Origin: Methylobacterium dankookense
Lineage (GTDB): Bacteria; Pseudomonadota; Alphaproteobacteria; Rhizobiales; Beijerinckiaceae
Assembly: GCF_902141855.1 (NCBI RefSeq)
Contig: NZ_CABFVH010000049.1
Span: 1-36,591 of the forward strand
Direction: 5' to 3'
Length of the DNA stretch: 36,591 bases
Below the pieces are notes generated by a model, which made no database searches, was not told where the DNA came from, and worked only from the letters and a program-made list of their open reading frames with translations. Both the position numbers and the translations under genes were made by a program. Of this stretch, positions 25,342-32,977 are shown piece after piece (the first letter of the stretch is position 1; the number at the start of each line of letters is the position of its first letter).

Positions 25342-26046
25342 ATGCAACTGCCACGAGACGACACCAATCATCCAAAGGCTCAGGCCCTCCGAGCCTTCAT
25401 CCGCGACGCCGGCTTCCCGTGCGTCGGCGCCAAGTCCGCCCTGTCGAAGGGGCAGATGCGGATCCTGGTCGCCCGCGACATCACCTCAGCCTGGGACGAC
25501 ATGCGCATCTACCCGGCGATGATGGCCTTCGCGGCGCGCTACCGTGCGAAGCCCGACCTCTTCCAGAGCTTCGCCGTCGTGTTCGAAGGGCCCGGCGACC
25601 TCGATGAGGAGGGCTTTGAGCGGCACCTGTGGGACCGGGTGCAGTCCCTGGCCGATAAGGACGCCTGGCTCGGCCATCCCTGGGACGGGCGCGTCGCCCA
25701 GGACCCGGACAGCCCGCACTTCTCGTTGAGCTTCGCCGGCGAGGCGTTCTTCGTGGTCGGCCTACACCCGAACGCTAGCCGGCCGGCACGGCGGTTCTCG
25801 TCGCCCGCCTTGGTGTTCAACCTGCACGCTCAGTTCGAGCAGCTGCGCGAGGCGGGCCGCTACGAGAAGCTGCGCTCCTCCATCCTGCAGCGGGACGAGG
25901 CGCTGGCCGGCTCGATCAACCCGATGCTTTCGCGGCACGGCGAGGTCTCCGAGGCGCGCCAGTACAGCGGCCGGGCGGTGGGCGAGGAGTGGCGTTGCCC
26001 CTTCCGCCCCCGTACGACGGGGGCCGAGGCCTCCGGCACGCCCTGA
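25342..26046 (+). CDS. YqcI/YcgG family protein (GntA-like haem N-oxygenase family)
   Basis: This 234-residue protein matches PF08892 in layout. The opening AFIRDAGFPCVGAKSALSKG carries the conserved F-P-C-x-x-A/G-x-x-A motif. The middle has LWDRVQSLADKD and SLSFAGEAFFVVGLHPNASR. The end has the R-Q-Y-S-G-R and EEWRCPF segment (EARQYSGRAVGEEWRCPFRP). Members include haem-dependent arginine-derivative N-hydroxylases such as GntA of guanitoxin synthesis, but most have no assigned substrate. I start it at the ATG at 25342; no strong ribosome-binding site is visible. It stands between the amidotransferase and the antiporter genes, all on the plus strand. Confidence 0.82.
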   Translation: MQLPRDDTNHPKAQALRAFIRDAGFPCVGAKSALSKGQMRILVARDITSAWDDMRIYPAMMAFAARYRAKPDLFQSFAVVFEGPGDLDEEGFERHLWDRVQSLADKDAWLGHPWDGRVAQDPDSPHFSLSFAGEAFFVVGLHPNASRPARRFSSPALVFNLHAQFEQLREAGRYEKLRSSILQRDEALAGSINPMLSRHGEVSEARQYSGRAVGEEWRCPFRPRTTGAEASGTP

Positions 26047-26129
26047 AGGCAGTCGCGGCGGGGACACACGGCGCTCGCGGACGTTGTCCGGGGCGGCCTT
26101 ACCGGTCGCAGCCCCGAGGAGCGTTGCGT

Positions 26130-27980
26130 ATGGAACAAGGTGTGGCGACGGCGGTCCTCTGCATCGTCGCCGGCGGCGTCGCGGCCCAGGTCCTCGCCGC
26201 CCGGCTCCGCATCCCGGCCATCGTCCTCCTGCTCGGGCTTGGCTTCCTCGTCGGCCCGGTGCTCGGCTTCCTCCATCCCTCCCAGGCGTTCGGGCCGAAC
26301 CTGCGCCCGTTGATCGGCTTGGCAGTGGCCATCGTGGTGTTTGAGGGCGGCTTGGCGCTCGACTTCCGCGAACTGCGGGCGGCCGGCGAGGGCGTGCTCC
26401 GGCTTACCGCCATCGCGCTGCCCATCAACTTCGTGCTGGGCACGCTCGCCGCCCACCTCATTGGCGGCATGCTATGGGGGCCGGCCGCCGTGTTCGGGGC
26501 CATCCTGGTCGTGACTGGCCCCACGGTGATCCTGCCGCTGCTGCGCCATGCCCGGCTGGAACGCCGCTCGGCCTCGTTCCTGAAGTGGGAGGCCATCGTC
26601 AACGACCCCGTCGGGGCCATCCTCACCGCCATCGTCATCGAGATCCTGGTCGGTCTGCCGCACCGCTCAGGCGAGGAGGCGGTCACCGACCTGGCGCTGC
26701 ATCTTGCCGAAGGGGCGGCCGCGGCGACCGTGCTCGGGGTCGGTTCGGCCTTCCTCGTGGCCTGGGCGTTCCGGCGCGACCTCGTGCCGGAGACCCTGAA
26801 GACGCCGCTGCTGCTGGCGCTGGCGCTCGTCGCCTATGCGGTGCCGAACCTCCTGATGCACGAGGCCGGGCTGATCGGCGCGACCGTGTTCGGCATTGCG
26901 CTCGCCAACCTCCACGTGCCCGGCATCGCGGAGCTGCGCCGGTTCAAGGAGGCGCTCGTCGTCCTCCTGGTCTCCTGCCTCTTCGTCGTCCTGACCGCCG
27001 ACCTCGACCTCGCGGTCCTCGGCAAGGTCTCACTCCCGGTCCTGGCCTTGACGGCCGCGACGCTGTTCGTGGTGCGGCCGGCAGCGATCTGGCTCGCGAC
27101 CTGGCGCAGCGATCTGACCTGGCGCGAGCGCCTGTTCGTGGGATGGATCGGACCGCGCGGCATCGTAGCGGCCGCGGTCGCCGGCCTGGCCGGCCCGAGG
27201 CTCAGCGAGGCGGGCTATGCGGGTGGCGACCTGATCCAGCCGACCGTGTTCGCCGTCATCGTCGCGACGGTGCTCACACACGGCTTCTCGCTTGGGCCAC
27301 TCGCTCGACGGCTCGGCCTCTCGGTGGCGGCGGACGCGGAGCGGCTCGCCATCGTGGGCGCCTCACCTTGGTCGAGCGAGCTGGCCCTGACACTGCATCG
27401 CGCCGGCGTGCCGGTGGTGCTAGTCGACACCTATCCCGGTGCGCTGCGGACGGCCCAGGCTGCAGGCGTGCCGACCCTTCAGGCCGAGCTCCTGTCGCGC
27501 GAGGCGGAGGAGGGCTTGGCCGACCAACCGCCTGACCGCCTGCTCGCGGCGACGAGGGACGAGCTCTATAATGCCCTCGTATGCACCCGTCTGGCCCCGG
27601 AGCTCGGGCGCGAGCGGGTCTACCAACTCGCACCCTCAAAGGACCACCTTCTGCATGCCGAGACGGGTGTGAGCCGGGACTCGCGCGGCAAGGTGCTGGG
27701 TGACGGCGGGTTCGACTTCGAGACCCTATCCGGGCGGCACTCAGCCGGGTGGCGTTTCGCAATCGCTCCAGCCGGCGCGGCGGCTGGGGACGTGCCTTGC
27801 CTGCTGGTCATCCGCCGCGACGGCACCCTCGATTTCCCCTCGCTCGACCACGAACTGGGCAAGGCGACGGAGGGAGACCGGCTCTTGCTTCTCTGTCGCC
27901 CGGCCGAGATGCGATCCGAACCTGGCCTCGTCCCGACGCCGAACGGTGCAGTTATGCATACAAACTCCGGCGAGGGGTGA
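26130..27980 (+). CDS. CPA1-type sodium/potassium:proton antiporter with cytoplasmic RCK-like tail
   Basis: This 616-residue protein has about 12 membrane helices in residues 1-400 with the CPA1 hallmarks VVFEGGLALDFRELR, the ion-binding NDP in WEAIVNDPVGAILT and WIGPRGIVAAAVAGLAG. Residues about 405-520 form a Rossmann-like RCK-N domain (LAIVGASPWSSELALTLHRA, VVLVDTYP). Its Gly-rich loop is G-x-S-x-x-S, not G-x-G-x-x-G, so nucleotide binding is uncertain. A C-terminal domain (about 545-610) follows. It should exchange Na+ or K+ for H+ across the inner membrane and fits a stress-adaptation region. GAGGAG lies eight bases before the ATG at 26130. Confidence 0.9.
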   Translation: MEQGVATAVLCIVAGGVAAQVLAARLRIPAIVLLLGLGFLVGPVLGFLHPSQAFGPNLRPLIGLAVAIVVFEGGLALDFRELRAAGEGVLRLTAIALPINFVLGTLAAHLIGGMLWGPAAVFGAILVVTGPTVILPLLRHARLERRSASFLKWEAIVNDPVGAILTAIVIEILVGLPHRSGEEAVTDLALHLAEGAAAATVLGVGSAFLVAWAFRRDLVPETLKTPLLLALALVAYAVPNLLMHEAGLIGATVFGIALANLHVPGIAELRRFKEALVVLLVSCLFVVLTADLDLAVLGKVSLPVLALTAATLFVVRPAAIWLATWRSDLTWRERLFVGWIGPRGIVAAAVAGLAGPRLSEAGYAGGDLIQPTVFAVIVATVLTHGFSLGPLARRLGLSVAADAERLAIVGASPWSSELALTLHRAGVPVVLVDTYPGALRTAQAAGVPTLQAELLSREAEEGLADQPPDRLLAATRDELYNALVCTRLAPELGRERVYQLAPSKDHLLHAETGVSRDSRGKVLGDGGFDFETLSGRHSAGWRFAIAPAGAAAGDVPCLLVIRRDGTLDFPSLDHELGKATEGDRLLLLCRPAEMRSEPGLVPTPNGAVMHTNSGEG

Positions 27981-28042
27981 GCCTGAAACGGGCGGTGGCG
28001 CGCCGGTTCGGGATCGCAGGGTCTGGCCTGGAACGTCGGCAC

Positions 28043-28306
28043 CTATTGGAACAGGTGCGCGAACTCGCGGTGCCGGCGCTTCAGATGCAATTCGATCAGC
28101 TCGAACAAGCCGCCGCGGTTGCGGGCTTGGCGCTCCGGCGATGCCAGCTCGCGGAGCAGGGCGTCCATCGCGGCCCGACGCGCCCGGTAGCCCTTAAACT
28201 CGTCGAGGTACTCGTCCACGACTCGCTCGGCCTTGATGATGGTGCCGGGCTTGTAGGTAGCCGCGAGTGCGAGGATCGAGCGCACGGTATCGTCGAGCGT
28301 ATCCAT
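28043..28306 (-). CDS. Hypothetical small helical protein
   Basis: This is an 87-residue protein from the ATG at 28306 (MDTLDDTVRSILALAATYKP). It is charged and helical, with ERVVDEYLDEFKGYRARRAA, and ends in LHLKRRHREFAHLFQ. No family is recognised. The frame is open to 28435, but the extra N-terminus is irregular. Neither start has a clear ribosome-binding site. It follows the DUF2252 gene's end on the same strand after about 150 bp and converges with the antiporter gene. Confidence 0.5.
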   Translation of the reverse strand: MDTLDDTVRSILALAATYKPGTIIKAERVVDEYLDEFKGYRARRAAMDALLRELASPERQARNRGGLFELIELHLKRRHREFAHLFQ

Positions 28307-28456
28307 GCCGTAGTAGCAGCGCGTGACCCTCGACGGTTCCGGGCTGTACACTCCAGGCCAGGCATCCGGCGGCGTTACGAATGTCCTATCGGCCCCGCAC
28401 AGCGCCAAGCGTCGCCCCATCCTTCGGACAGCCACGACGCTCGCCGAGCCAGGAGC

Positions 28457-29659
28457 CTAGGCCGCTTCCGGGATGGCATAATGCCGACAGTGCTGGAGGT
28501 AACCGACCTCATGGCGGCCGGCGAGCTCGACCACGCTAGACCAGAGCCAGGTCGGCGCCTGCTCGCCGACCGCCGTGCCGCGCATACCCCCCGCCCGCCA
28601 GTTCGAACGCGCAGCCTCGTCCATTTGGCGGCCGTGGGCCTTGCCGACGACGTAGGCGAGGTAGTGCGCCGCCCGCACCGCCTCCTCGCGGGTGAACTGG
28701 TCGACGTCGAGCTTCAGGTCCTGCGGGGCGAGTTCCCGCATCACCACCGGCTTGTCGAGGAGGCGCACCGGCAGCATGCGCTCGCCCAGGTTCGGCGACA
28801 GCGCCCGGGCACCGGCCACCACCCGCTTGGCCGCGTCCGATGGCATCTCCGCGCTGGGGGCCGCCGGCGCCGCCGGCTCGACCGCCTCCTTCAGGTCGAC
28901 GAGCGCCAGGCGACGCTTGCCATCTTCCTCGATGCGCACGAGCGCGGCGTAGCGCAGGAAGCCGAGCGAGGAGCAGCCCTTCATCCAGTAGGCCGCGTCG
29001 ATGAGGCGGACGTCGGCTTCCTCGCCACACCCGTCCGGCGCCGACAACAGGCCGCACACCTCGTCACGACGGAACAGGCCATCGAGAGCCTCGCGTTCGG
29101 CCGCGTCGAGCGCCCAGAACTTGCGACCGAGCGGGATCCTTGGCTCGACGTCCTTCAGGCGCTCGCGGGCGAGATGCTTCCAGTGCCGACCAAGGGCTCG
29201 TCGACGCACCGTGCGCACGACGTCCGGTTCCGGCGGCTCCTCGTTACTTCTGGGAGCGCCGAGCCCCTGCGCATAGCCCCGGACCATCTCTTCCAGCATC
29301 CGCGCGGTAACGACCCCCGGCAGGTCCGAGCCGCGCACAGCGCTCGCCAGCGATAGGCCGAGGCGGACGAGGTCGTGGGTCGGGTTGCCGACAACGGTCT
29401 GGTCGAGGTCGCGGACCTGGATGTCGACGCGCCCATCGACATCGGCGAGCGGGCCCAGGTTGCCGAGATGGCAGTCGCCGCAGATCCAGACCGGCGGCCC
29501 TTCCGGTAGGGTGCCGCGAGCCAAGCCATCCAGCCACTCGTAGAACTTCAGGGTGTTGCCACGGACGAAGGCGTGGGCGGACCTTGCCATCTTCAGGGTC
29601 CGTTGCCGCTCAAGGACGGCCGCACGTTCCTCGGGTCCATAGCTTCCAATCTTGGGCAT
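28457..29659 (-). CDS. DUF2252 family protein
   Basis: This 400-residue protein is typical in length for DUF2252. Diagnostic segments are MARSAHAFVRGNTLKFYEWL near the start, VWICGDCHLGNLGPLADVDG (the G-D-x-H-x-x-N-x-G core), RVDIQVRDLDQTVVGNPTHD and WMKGCSSLGFLRYAALVRIE. The last part has YLAYVVGKAHGRQMDEA. The H-x-x-N and D-x-D-x-T residues are reminiscent of aminoglycoside-phosphotransferase/protein-kinase-like folds, so ATP-dependent phosphorylation is possible but unproven. I prefer the ATG at 29659 (MPKIGSYGPEERA); the frame is open to an ATG at 29707. An EcfG-type promoter on the opposite strand lies just upstream of the gene. Confidence 0.85.
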   Translation of the reverse strand: MPKIGSYGPEERAAVLERQRTLKMARSAHAFVRGNTLKFYEWLDGLARGTLPEGPPVWICGDCHLGNLGPLADVDGRVDIQVRDLDQTVVGNPTHDLVRLGLSLASAVRGSDLPGVVTARMLEEMVRGYAQGLGAPRSNEEPPEPDVVRTVRRRALGRHWKHLARERLKDVEPRIPLGRKFWALDAAEREALDGLFRRDEVCGLLSAPDGCGEEADVRLIDAAYWMKGCSSLGFLRYAALVRIEEDGKRRLALVDLKEAVEPAAPAAPSAEMPSDAAKRVVAGARALSPNLGERMLPVRLLDKPVVMRELAPQDLKLDVDQFTREEAVRAAHYLAYVVGKAHGRQMDEAARSNWRAGGMRGTAVGEQAPTWLWSSVVELAGRHEVGYLQHCRHYAIPEAA

Positions 29660-29713
29660 TCCACACCTGCGAACCTGCGGCCGGACCGCCCCGGTCGCGT
29701 CCATCAACGCATC

Positions 29714-29739
29714 GGAACAGGTAGGCTACACGCGTCGTT
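29714..29739 (+). promoter_or_regulatory. EcfG-consensus promoter without an obvious target gene
   Basis: GGAAC (29714-29718), a 17-base spacer and CGTT (29736-29739) match the EcfG consensus exactly. It points to the right into a 390-bp stretch with no clear gene, ahead of the metallo-beta-lactamase gene at 30129. It could drive that operon from a long leader, a small RNA or a tiny ORF, or be a chance match. Confidence 0.5.
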
Positions 29740-30128
29740 TCGCCTCCGCTGTGGATTACGGAGCCGAGTGGCACGTGACGCATGGCCGGATGGCGCCGCA
29801 TGGCGCCGGAGCTTCTTCCCTTCGGGCTGGGGGGCACCCTGCGGCTCCGAGCTTCCTCCGGAACCGTTTGGCTGGAGCCGCCATGGCGAAGGTTGGTGTC
29901 CGGGCCCATGCCGAAATGCGGGGACCGGGTTGGGCCGCGGTGAACACCTTCCACCAGGCGGGCGCGTGGACCGCGGCCCACGGCCCACCGGGAACGACGG
30001 TTGCCCCCTACGACCTGCAATAGCCCGAACGGGCTTGTGCCGAGTGTGACGCTTCCTCCACAAGTGCACCTCCGTCGTGGTCGCCGATTGGCGGTGCCTT
30101 CGGCGCGATCCCGGCGCCGAGACCGAGC
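29740..30128. other. Intergenic stretch downstream of the EcfG-type promoter
   Basis: No confident gene. Plus-strand frames at 29782-29943 (MAGWRRMAPELLPFGLGGTL) and 29883-30023 (MAKVGVRAHAEMRGPGWAAV) are short, lack ribosome-binding sites and match no family. If the EcfG site is real, this is the leader or non-coding product it makes. Confidence 0.4.
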
Positions 30129-31010
30129 ATGGCGCCCGATGGCATCCTCGCGGCGCTGCTCGCGCCTTCATCTCCTGCCTCGCCGCTCTCCGACCTCGCG
30201 AGCGCGATCGAGGCGCGCCACCTGTTCGAGGCCCGGGAACTGGTCGAGGCCAGGGGCAGCCGGGAACTCACCGACCCGATCGCCTACATGAGGCGCGTGT
30301 TTCCCGGGAGGAGGCTCTGGCGCTTCGTGTTGACCCATCCCGATCTCGACCACATGCGCGGGCTTGCCCGCCTCCATCGCGAGATCGGCTTCGACAACTT
30401 CTGGGACACGGCGAACGCGAAGGGGCAACCGTCGTTCCGGAGTGGTGCGGACCGGGATGATTGGGAGTTCTACCAAGCCCTGCGGGCCGATCCGGGCTGC
30501 CTGCGGCCGACGCGCGGGACCTACGGTTTCGCCTTCAATCAAGGACCGGACGGCCTCGCCGGCGGTGACGGCATCGAGATCCTGTCTCCCACCCCGGGGA
30601 TCGTGGCGGCCTGCAATCAACGTCAGACCTTCAACGATGTCAGCATCGTGCTGCGGATCCACCATGCCGGCCGGAACGTGCTGCTTGCCGGCGACGCCGA
30701 GGAACTCGCCTGGGACGAGATCGTCCGCTTCTACGGTGCCGGCCTGCGGGGTGCCGTCCTGAAGGCGTCCCATCACGGCCGCGACAGCGGCTACCACATG
30801 GAGGCCGTCCGCCACATCGCGCCGGTCCTCACCGTCATGTCGGTCGGCGGCAGGCCTGCCACTGACGCGAGCGCGAAGTACCGGAACTTCTCTGACCGGG
30901 TCGCGTCGACGCGGCGGCATGGGGATATCCAGGTCCATGTCCGCGACGACGGGCAGGCTTTCTGGTTTCCGGACCGCAACCTGGAGCCTGGGATGGTCCG
31001 GTGTCCCTGA
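30129..31010 (+). CDS. ComEC-like metallo-beta-lactamase-fold hydrolase
   Basis: This is a 293-residue protein. The metal-binding motif is FVLTHPDLDHMRG (His70, Asp72, Asp74, His75), of the S/T-H-x-D-x-D-H type seen in ComEC and its soluble relatives. Then come FNDVSIVLRI, NVLLAGDAEELAWDE with the metal-binding Asp, VLKASHHGRDSGYH, and the SVGGRPATDASAKYR end. The substrate may be a phosphodiester or nucleic acid. The first strand pair with the usual D-V-G-Q/H-G-(D/N) motif is missing or unrecognisable, as the N-terminus is a helical Ala/Leu/Arg-rich segment. No signal peptide or membrane helix is seen. Its last ten bases overlap the next gene, so the pair is one unit. Confidence 0.75.
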   Translation: MAPDGILAALLAPSSPASPLSDLASAIEARHLFEARELVEARGSRELTDPIAYMRRVFPGRRLWRFVLTHPDLDHMRGLARLHREIGFDNFWDTANAKGQPSFRSGADRDDWEFYQALRADPGCLRPTRGTYGFAFNQGPDGLAGGDGIEILSPTPGIVAACNQRQTFNDVSIVLRIHHAGRNVLLAGDAEELAWDEIVRFYGAGLRGAVLKASHHGRDSGYHMEAVRHIAPVLTVMSVGGRPATDASAKYRNFSDRVASTRRHGDIQVHVRDDGQAFWFPDRNLEPGMVRCP

Positions 31011-31630
31011 ACGAGCGGAACAACCTGACGCTCTGGCTGGCGGTGGCGGCGAACGCGCTGCTGCTCTACGGCTGCGTCCGCTGGGAAGCGGTCCGCCTTT
31101 CGGATGCCGAGGGCGTGCTCCGGGAGTGGCGGGCGCTCTTCTCGATCGGGTTCGGCGGCCTCATGGCGACGGTGTTGAACCAGCTCCTGGGCGTCGACCT
31201 CAAGGGCAAGCTTGTCTACTGGCGTCGACGTCACGCGCTTCCCGGACACCGGGCCTTCAGCGAGCACGCGCAAGCTGACGCCCGCGTGGACCTGGCGAAG
31301 CTGCGCCGGAAGTACAGGGGCGACTTCCCCGAGGACCCGGTCGCGCAGAACGCGGAATGGTACTGCCTCTACAAGGGCATGCGGGACGACGTCGTGGTGA
31401 AGGACGCCAACCGCGTCTTCCTGCTCCTGCGGGATTACGCCTCGCTCAGCGCCCTGTTCATCCCGCTCCTTGGGACGCTCGGCTTCCTCCTCGTGCCCAG
31501 CGCGGGCGTAGCCGCCGGCTTCCTCGCTTGGCTGGTGGTGCAGTACCTCCTCGCCAAGACGGCCGCTGCGAACGCCGGGGTGCGATTGGTAAGGGACGTC
31601 CTGGCACTGAAGGCGGCGACGGGTCGTTGA
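31001..31630 (+). CDS. Uncharacterised four-helix membrane protein paired with the MBL hydrolase
   Basis: This 209-residue protein starts at the GTG at 31001, overlapping the hydrolase stop by ten bases. Helices lie at about 8-26 (LTLWLAVAANALLLYGCV), 45-63 (FSIGFGGLMATVLNQLLGVD), 149-168 (LFIPLLGTLGFLLVP) and 171-188. Between them is a charged cytoplasmic core of about 80 residues (YRGDFPEDPVAQNAEWYCLY, MRDDVVVKDANR) with conserved-looking Trp, Tyr and Arg. I know no family for it. The architecture of two helices, a soluble core and two helices next to a soluble hydrolase is one seen in toxin/effector and sensor pairs, but this is inference only. Confidence 0.7.
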   Translation: MSLNERNNLTLWLAVAANALLLYGCVRWEAVRLSDAEGVLREWRALFSIGFGGLMATVLNQLLGVDLKGKLVYWRRRHALPGHRAFSEHAQADARVDLAKLRRKYRGDFPEDPVAQNAEWYCLYKGMRDDVVVKDANRVFLLLRDYASLSALFIPLLGTLGFLLVPSAGVAAGFLAWLVVQYLLAKTAAANAGVRLVRDVLALKAATGR

Positions 31631-31648
31631 GCCGGCCCGATGCCGGCC

Positions 31649-31669
31649 GGCGGCCCGCGACCGGCCGCC
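31649..31669. terminator. Hairpin between converging genes
   Basis: GGCGGCC (31649-31655) pairs with GGCCGCC (31663-31669) around a seven-base loop. It lies in the 43-bp gap between the membrane-protein stop (31630) and the metallophosphoesterase stop (31674), so it could serve both. Confidence 0.4.
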
Positions 31670-31673
31670 CGTA

Positions 31674-32486
31674 TCAGCGTTCGAGGCACATGACCCTGGC
31701 GGGATCGAAGCCGCTGGCCTCGTCGGCGTGGCCGCGTGGCTTGCAGACGATCCGCGTGCGCCCGACCAGGTAGTCAGCGGCGTGGTGGACGTGGCCGTGG
31801 ACCCAGAGGTCCGGCGCGCGCGCATGGATCAGGTCGCGCAGGTCCGCGGCGTAGTACCACGGCATATCCGCGTGCGGGCCGGGCAGGCTGTCGGGATGCG
31901 GCGCGTGGTGGGTGACGACGACGGTCGGGCCCTCGTGCGGGACCGCCAGCGTGGCATCGATGAACGCGCGGGTCGCCCGGTGTAGGGCGAGGATCTCCTC
32001 GGGCTCGACCCGTTGTCGAGACCGGGAACCGGTGCGGATCCGGCGGTAATCGACCATGCCGAAGCGGCCTTGGGCCGAGCGCATCCGGTGGGTGAGGCTG
32101 AACGAGCCGAGGCGGAAGTCGGTCCAGAGGGTGCCGCCGGCGAAGCGCGTGCCCCCGATGACGACGGCGTCGTCGAGGAGCAGGTGGATGCCATGGCGTG
32201 CGGCGAGCTCGCGGCCGCGGGCCATCTGGTCGGCGAGGGTGTAGCGCTCCTCGCCGCGGTTCCACCAGAAATCGTGGTTGCCCGGCACGTAGACGACGGG
32301 CACGCCCGGCAGGCGCTCGGCCAGCCAGACGAGGGAGCGGATGAGCGGCATATGCACGTCGCCCGCGACGACGGCCACGTCGAACCCGCCCGGCGGCGCG
32401 TGCGTGGCCGGGTCCCAGGCATTCTCGGGCCATTCCTGGTGCAGGTCGCTGAAAGCCCAGAGCCGGCGGGCGGGCGACCAAGTCAT
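31674..32486 (-). CDS. Calcineurin-like metallophosphoesterase
   Basis: This is a 270-residue protein with all five metal-binding blocks: FSDLHQEW (block I), VVAGDVHMP (II), YVPGNHDFWW (III), VVVTHHAPHPDSL (IV) and LWVHGHVHHAADY (V). It should hydrolyse a phosphodi- or monoester, with the substrate not deducible. It is soluble. Its ATG overlaps, in ATGA, the end of the damaged metallophosphoesterase gene just upstream, so the two formed an operon originally. It converges on the membrane protein gene at 31001-31630. Confidence 0.9.
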   Translation of the reverse strand: MTWSPARRLWAFSDLHQEWPENAWDPATHAPPGGFDVAVVAGDVHMPLIRSLVWLAERLPGVPVVYVPGNHDFWWNRGEERYTLADQMARGRELAARHGIHLLLDDAVVIGGTRFAGGTLWTDFRLGSFSLTHRMRSAQGRFGMVDYRRIRTGSRSRQRVEPEEILALHRATRAFIDATLAVPHEGPTVVVTHHAPHPDSLPGPHADMPWYYAADLRDLIHARAPDLWVHGHVHHAADYLVGRTRIVCKPRGHADEASGFDPARVMCLER

Positions 32487-32970
32487 GGCGTGCCCCTCTC
32501 GCGGGCGGCGTTCTCGGCGAGACGGACGCGGATTTCGGCGAGGGTAACGGGCGGAAATCGAAGCAATCGACGCCGACGTCGGTTCTTGTCGCAGTCCCGG
32601 GCAGCGTGCCGTGCGAGTGGCCGTAGAGGTGGATGTCGCCCCGGTGCATCCTTGGCCACACGCGGTGGGCGTAGTGGCTGCAGAACACCCCCTGCGTGGA
32701 CCCGTCGGGAAGCGGGACCTGCACGTGGGCGACGTCGAAGATGCCGTCCCAGGGCAGGCGAGCGGCGATGCGGTCGTGGTTGCCGCGGACGAGGAAGCGC
32801 CGGCGGCCGTTCAGGCGCGCGAAGATCTCCCGGGCGTGGGCCTCGGTGCAGCGGTAGCAGAAATCGCCGAGGTGCCAGACGGTGTCGCCGGGGCGGACGG
32901 CCGCGTTCCAGCGCGCGACGAGGCCCTCGTCGTGGGCCTCGATCGCGTCGAAGGGACGTCGCAGCCCCAC
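32483..32970 (-). pseudogene. Second metallophosphoesterase, truncated at the start and frameshifted at the end
   Basis: The visible frame starts at GTG 32970 (VGLRRPFDAIEAHDEGLVAR) and has VWHLGDF, FLVRGNHDRIAA, FCSHYAHRVWP and HLYGHSHGTLPG, which are blocks II to V of the family. Block I (normally F-x-x-D-x-H-F-G) is absent: only eight bases separate this start from the stop of the chemoreceptor gene. After VDCFDFRP the natural ending (VTLAEIRVRLAENAARE) lies one frame over and stops at the TGA (32485-32483) that overlaps the next gene's ATG, implying one lost base. Lacking block I, it would lack a metal ligand and is probably inactive. Confidence 0.75.
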
Positions 32971-32977
32971 CCCGCCT

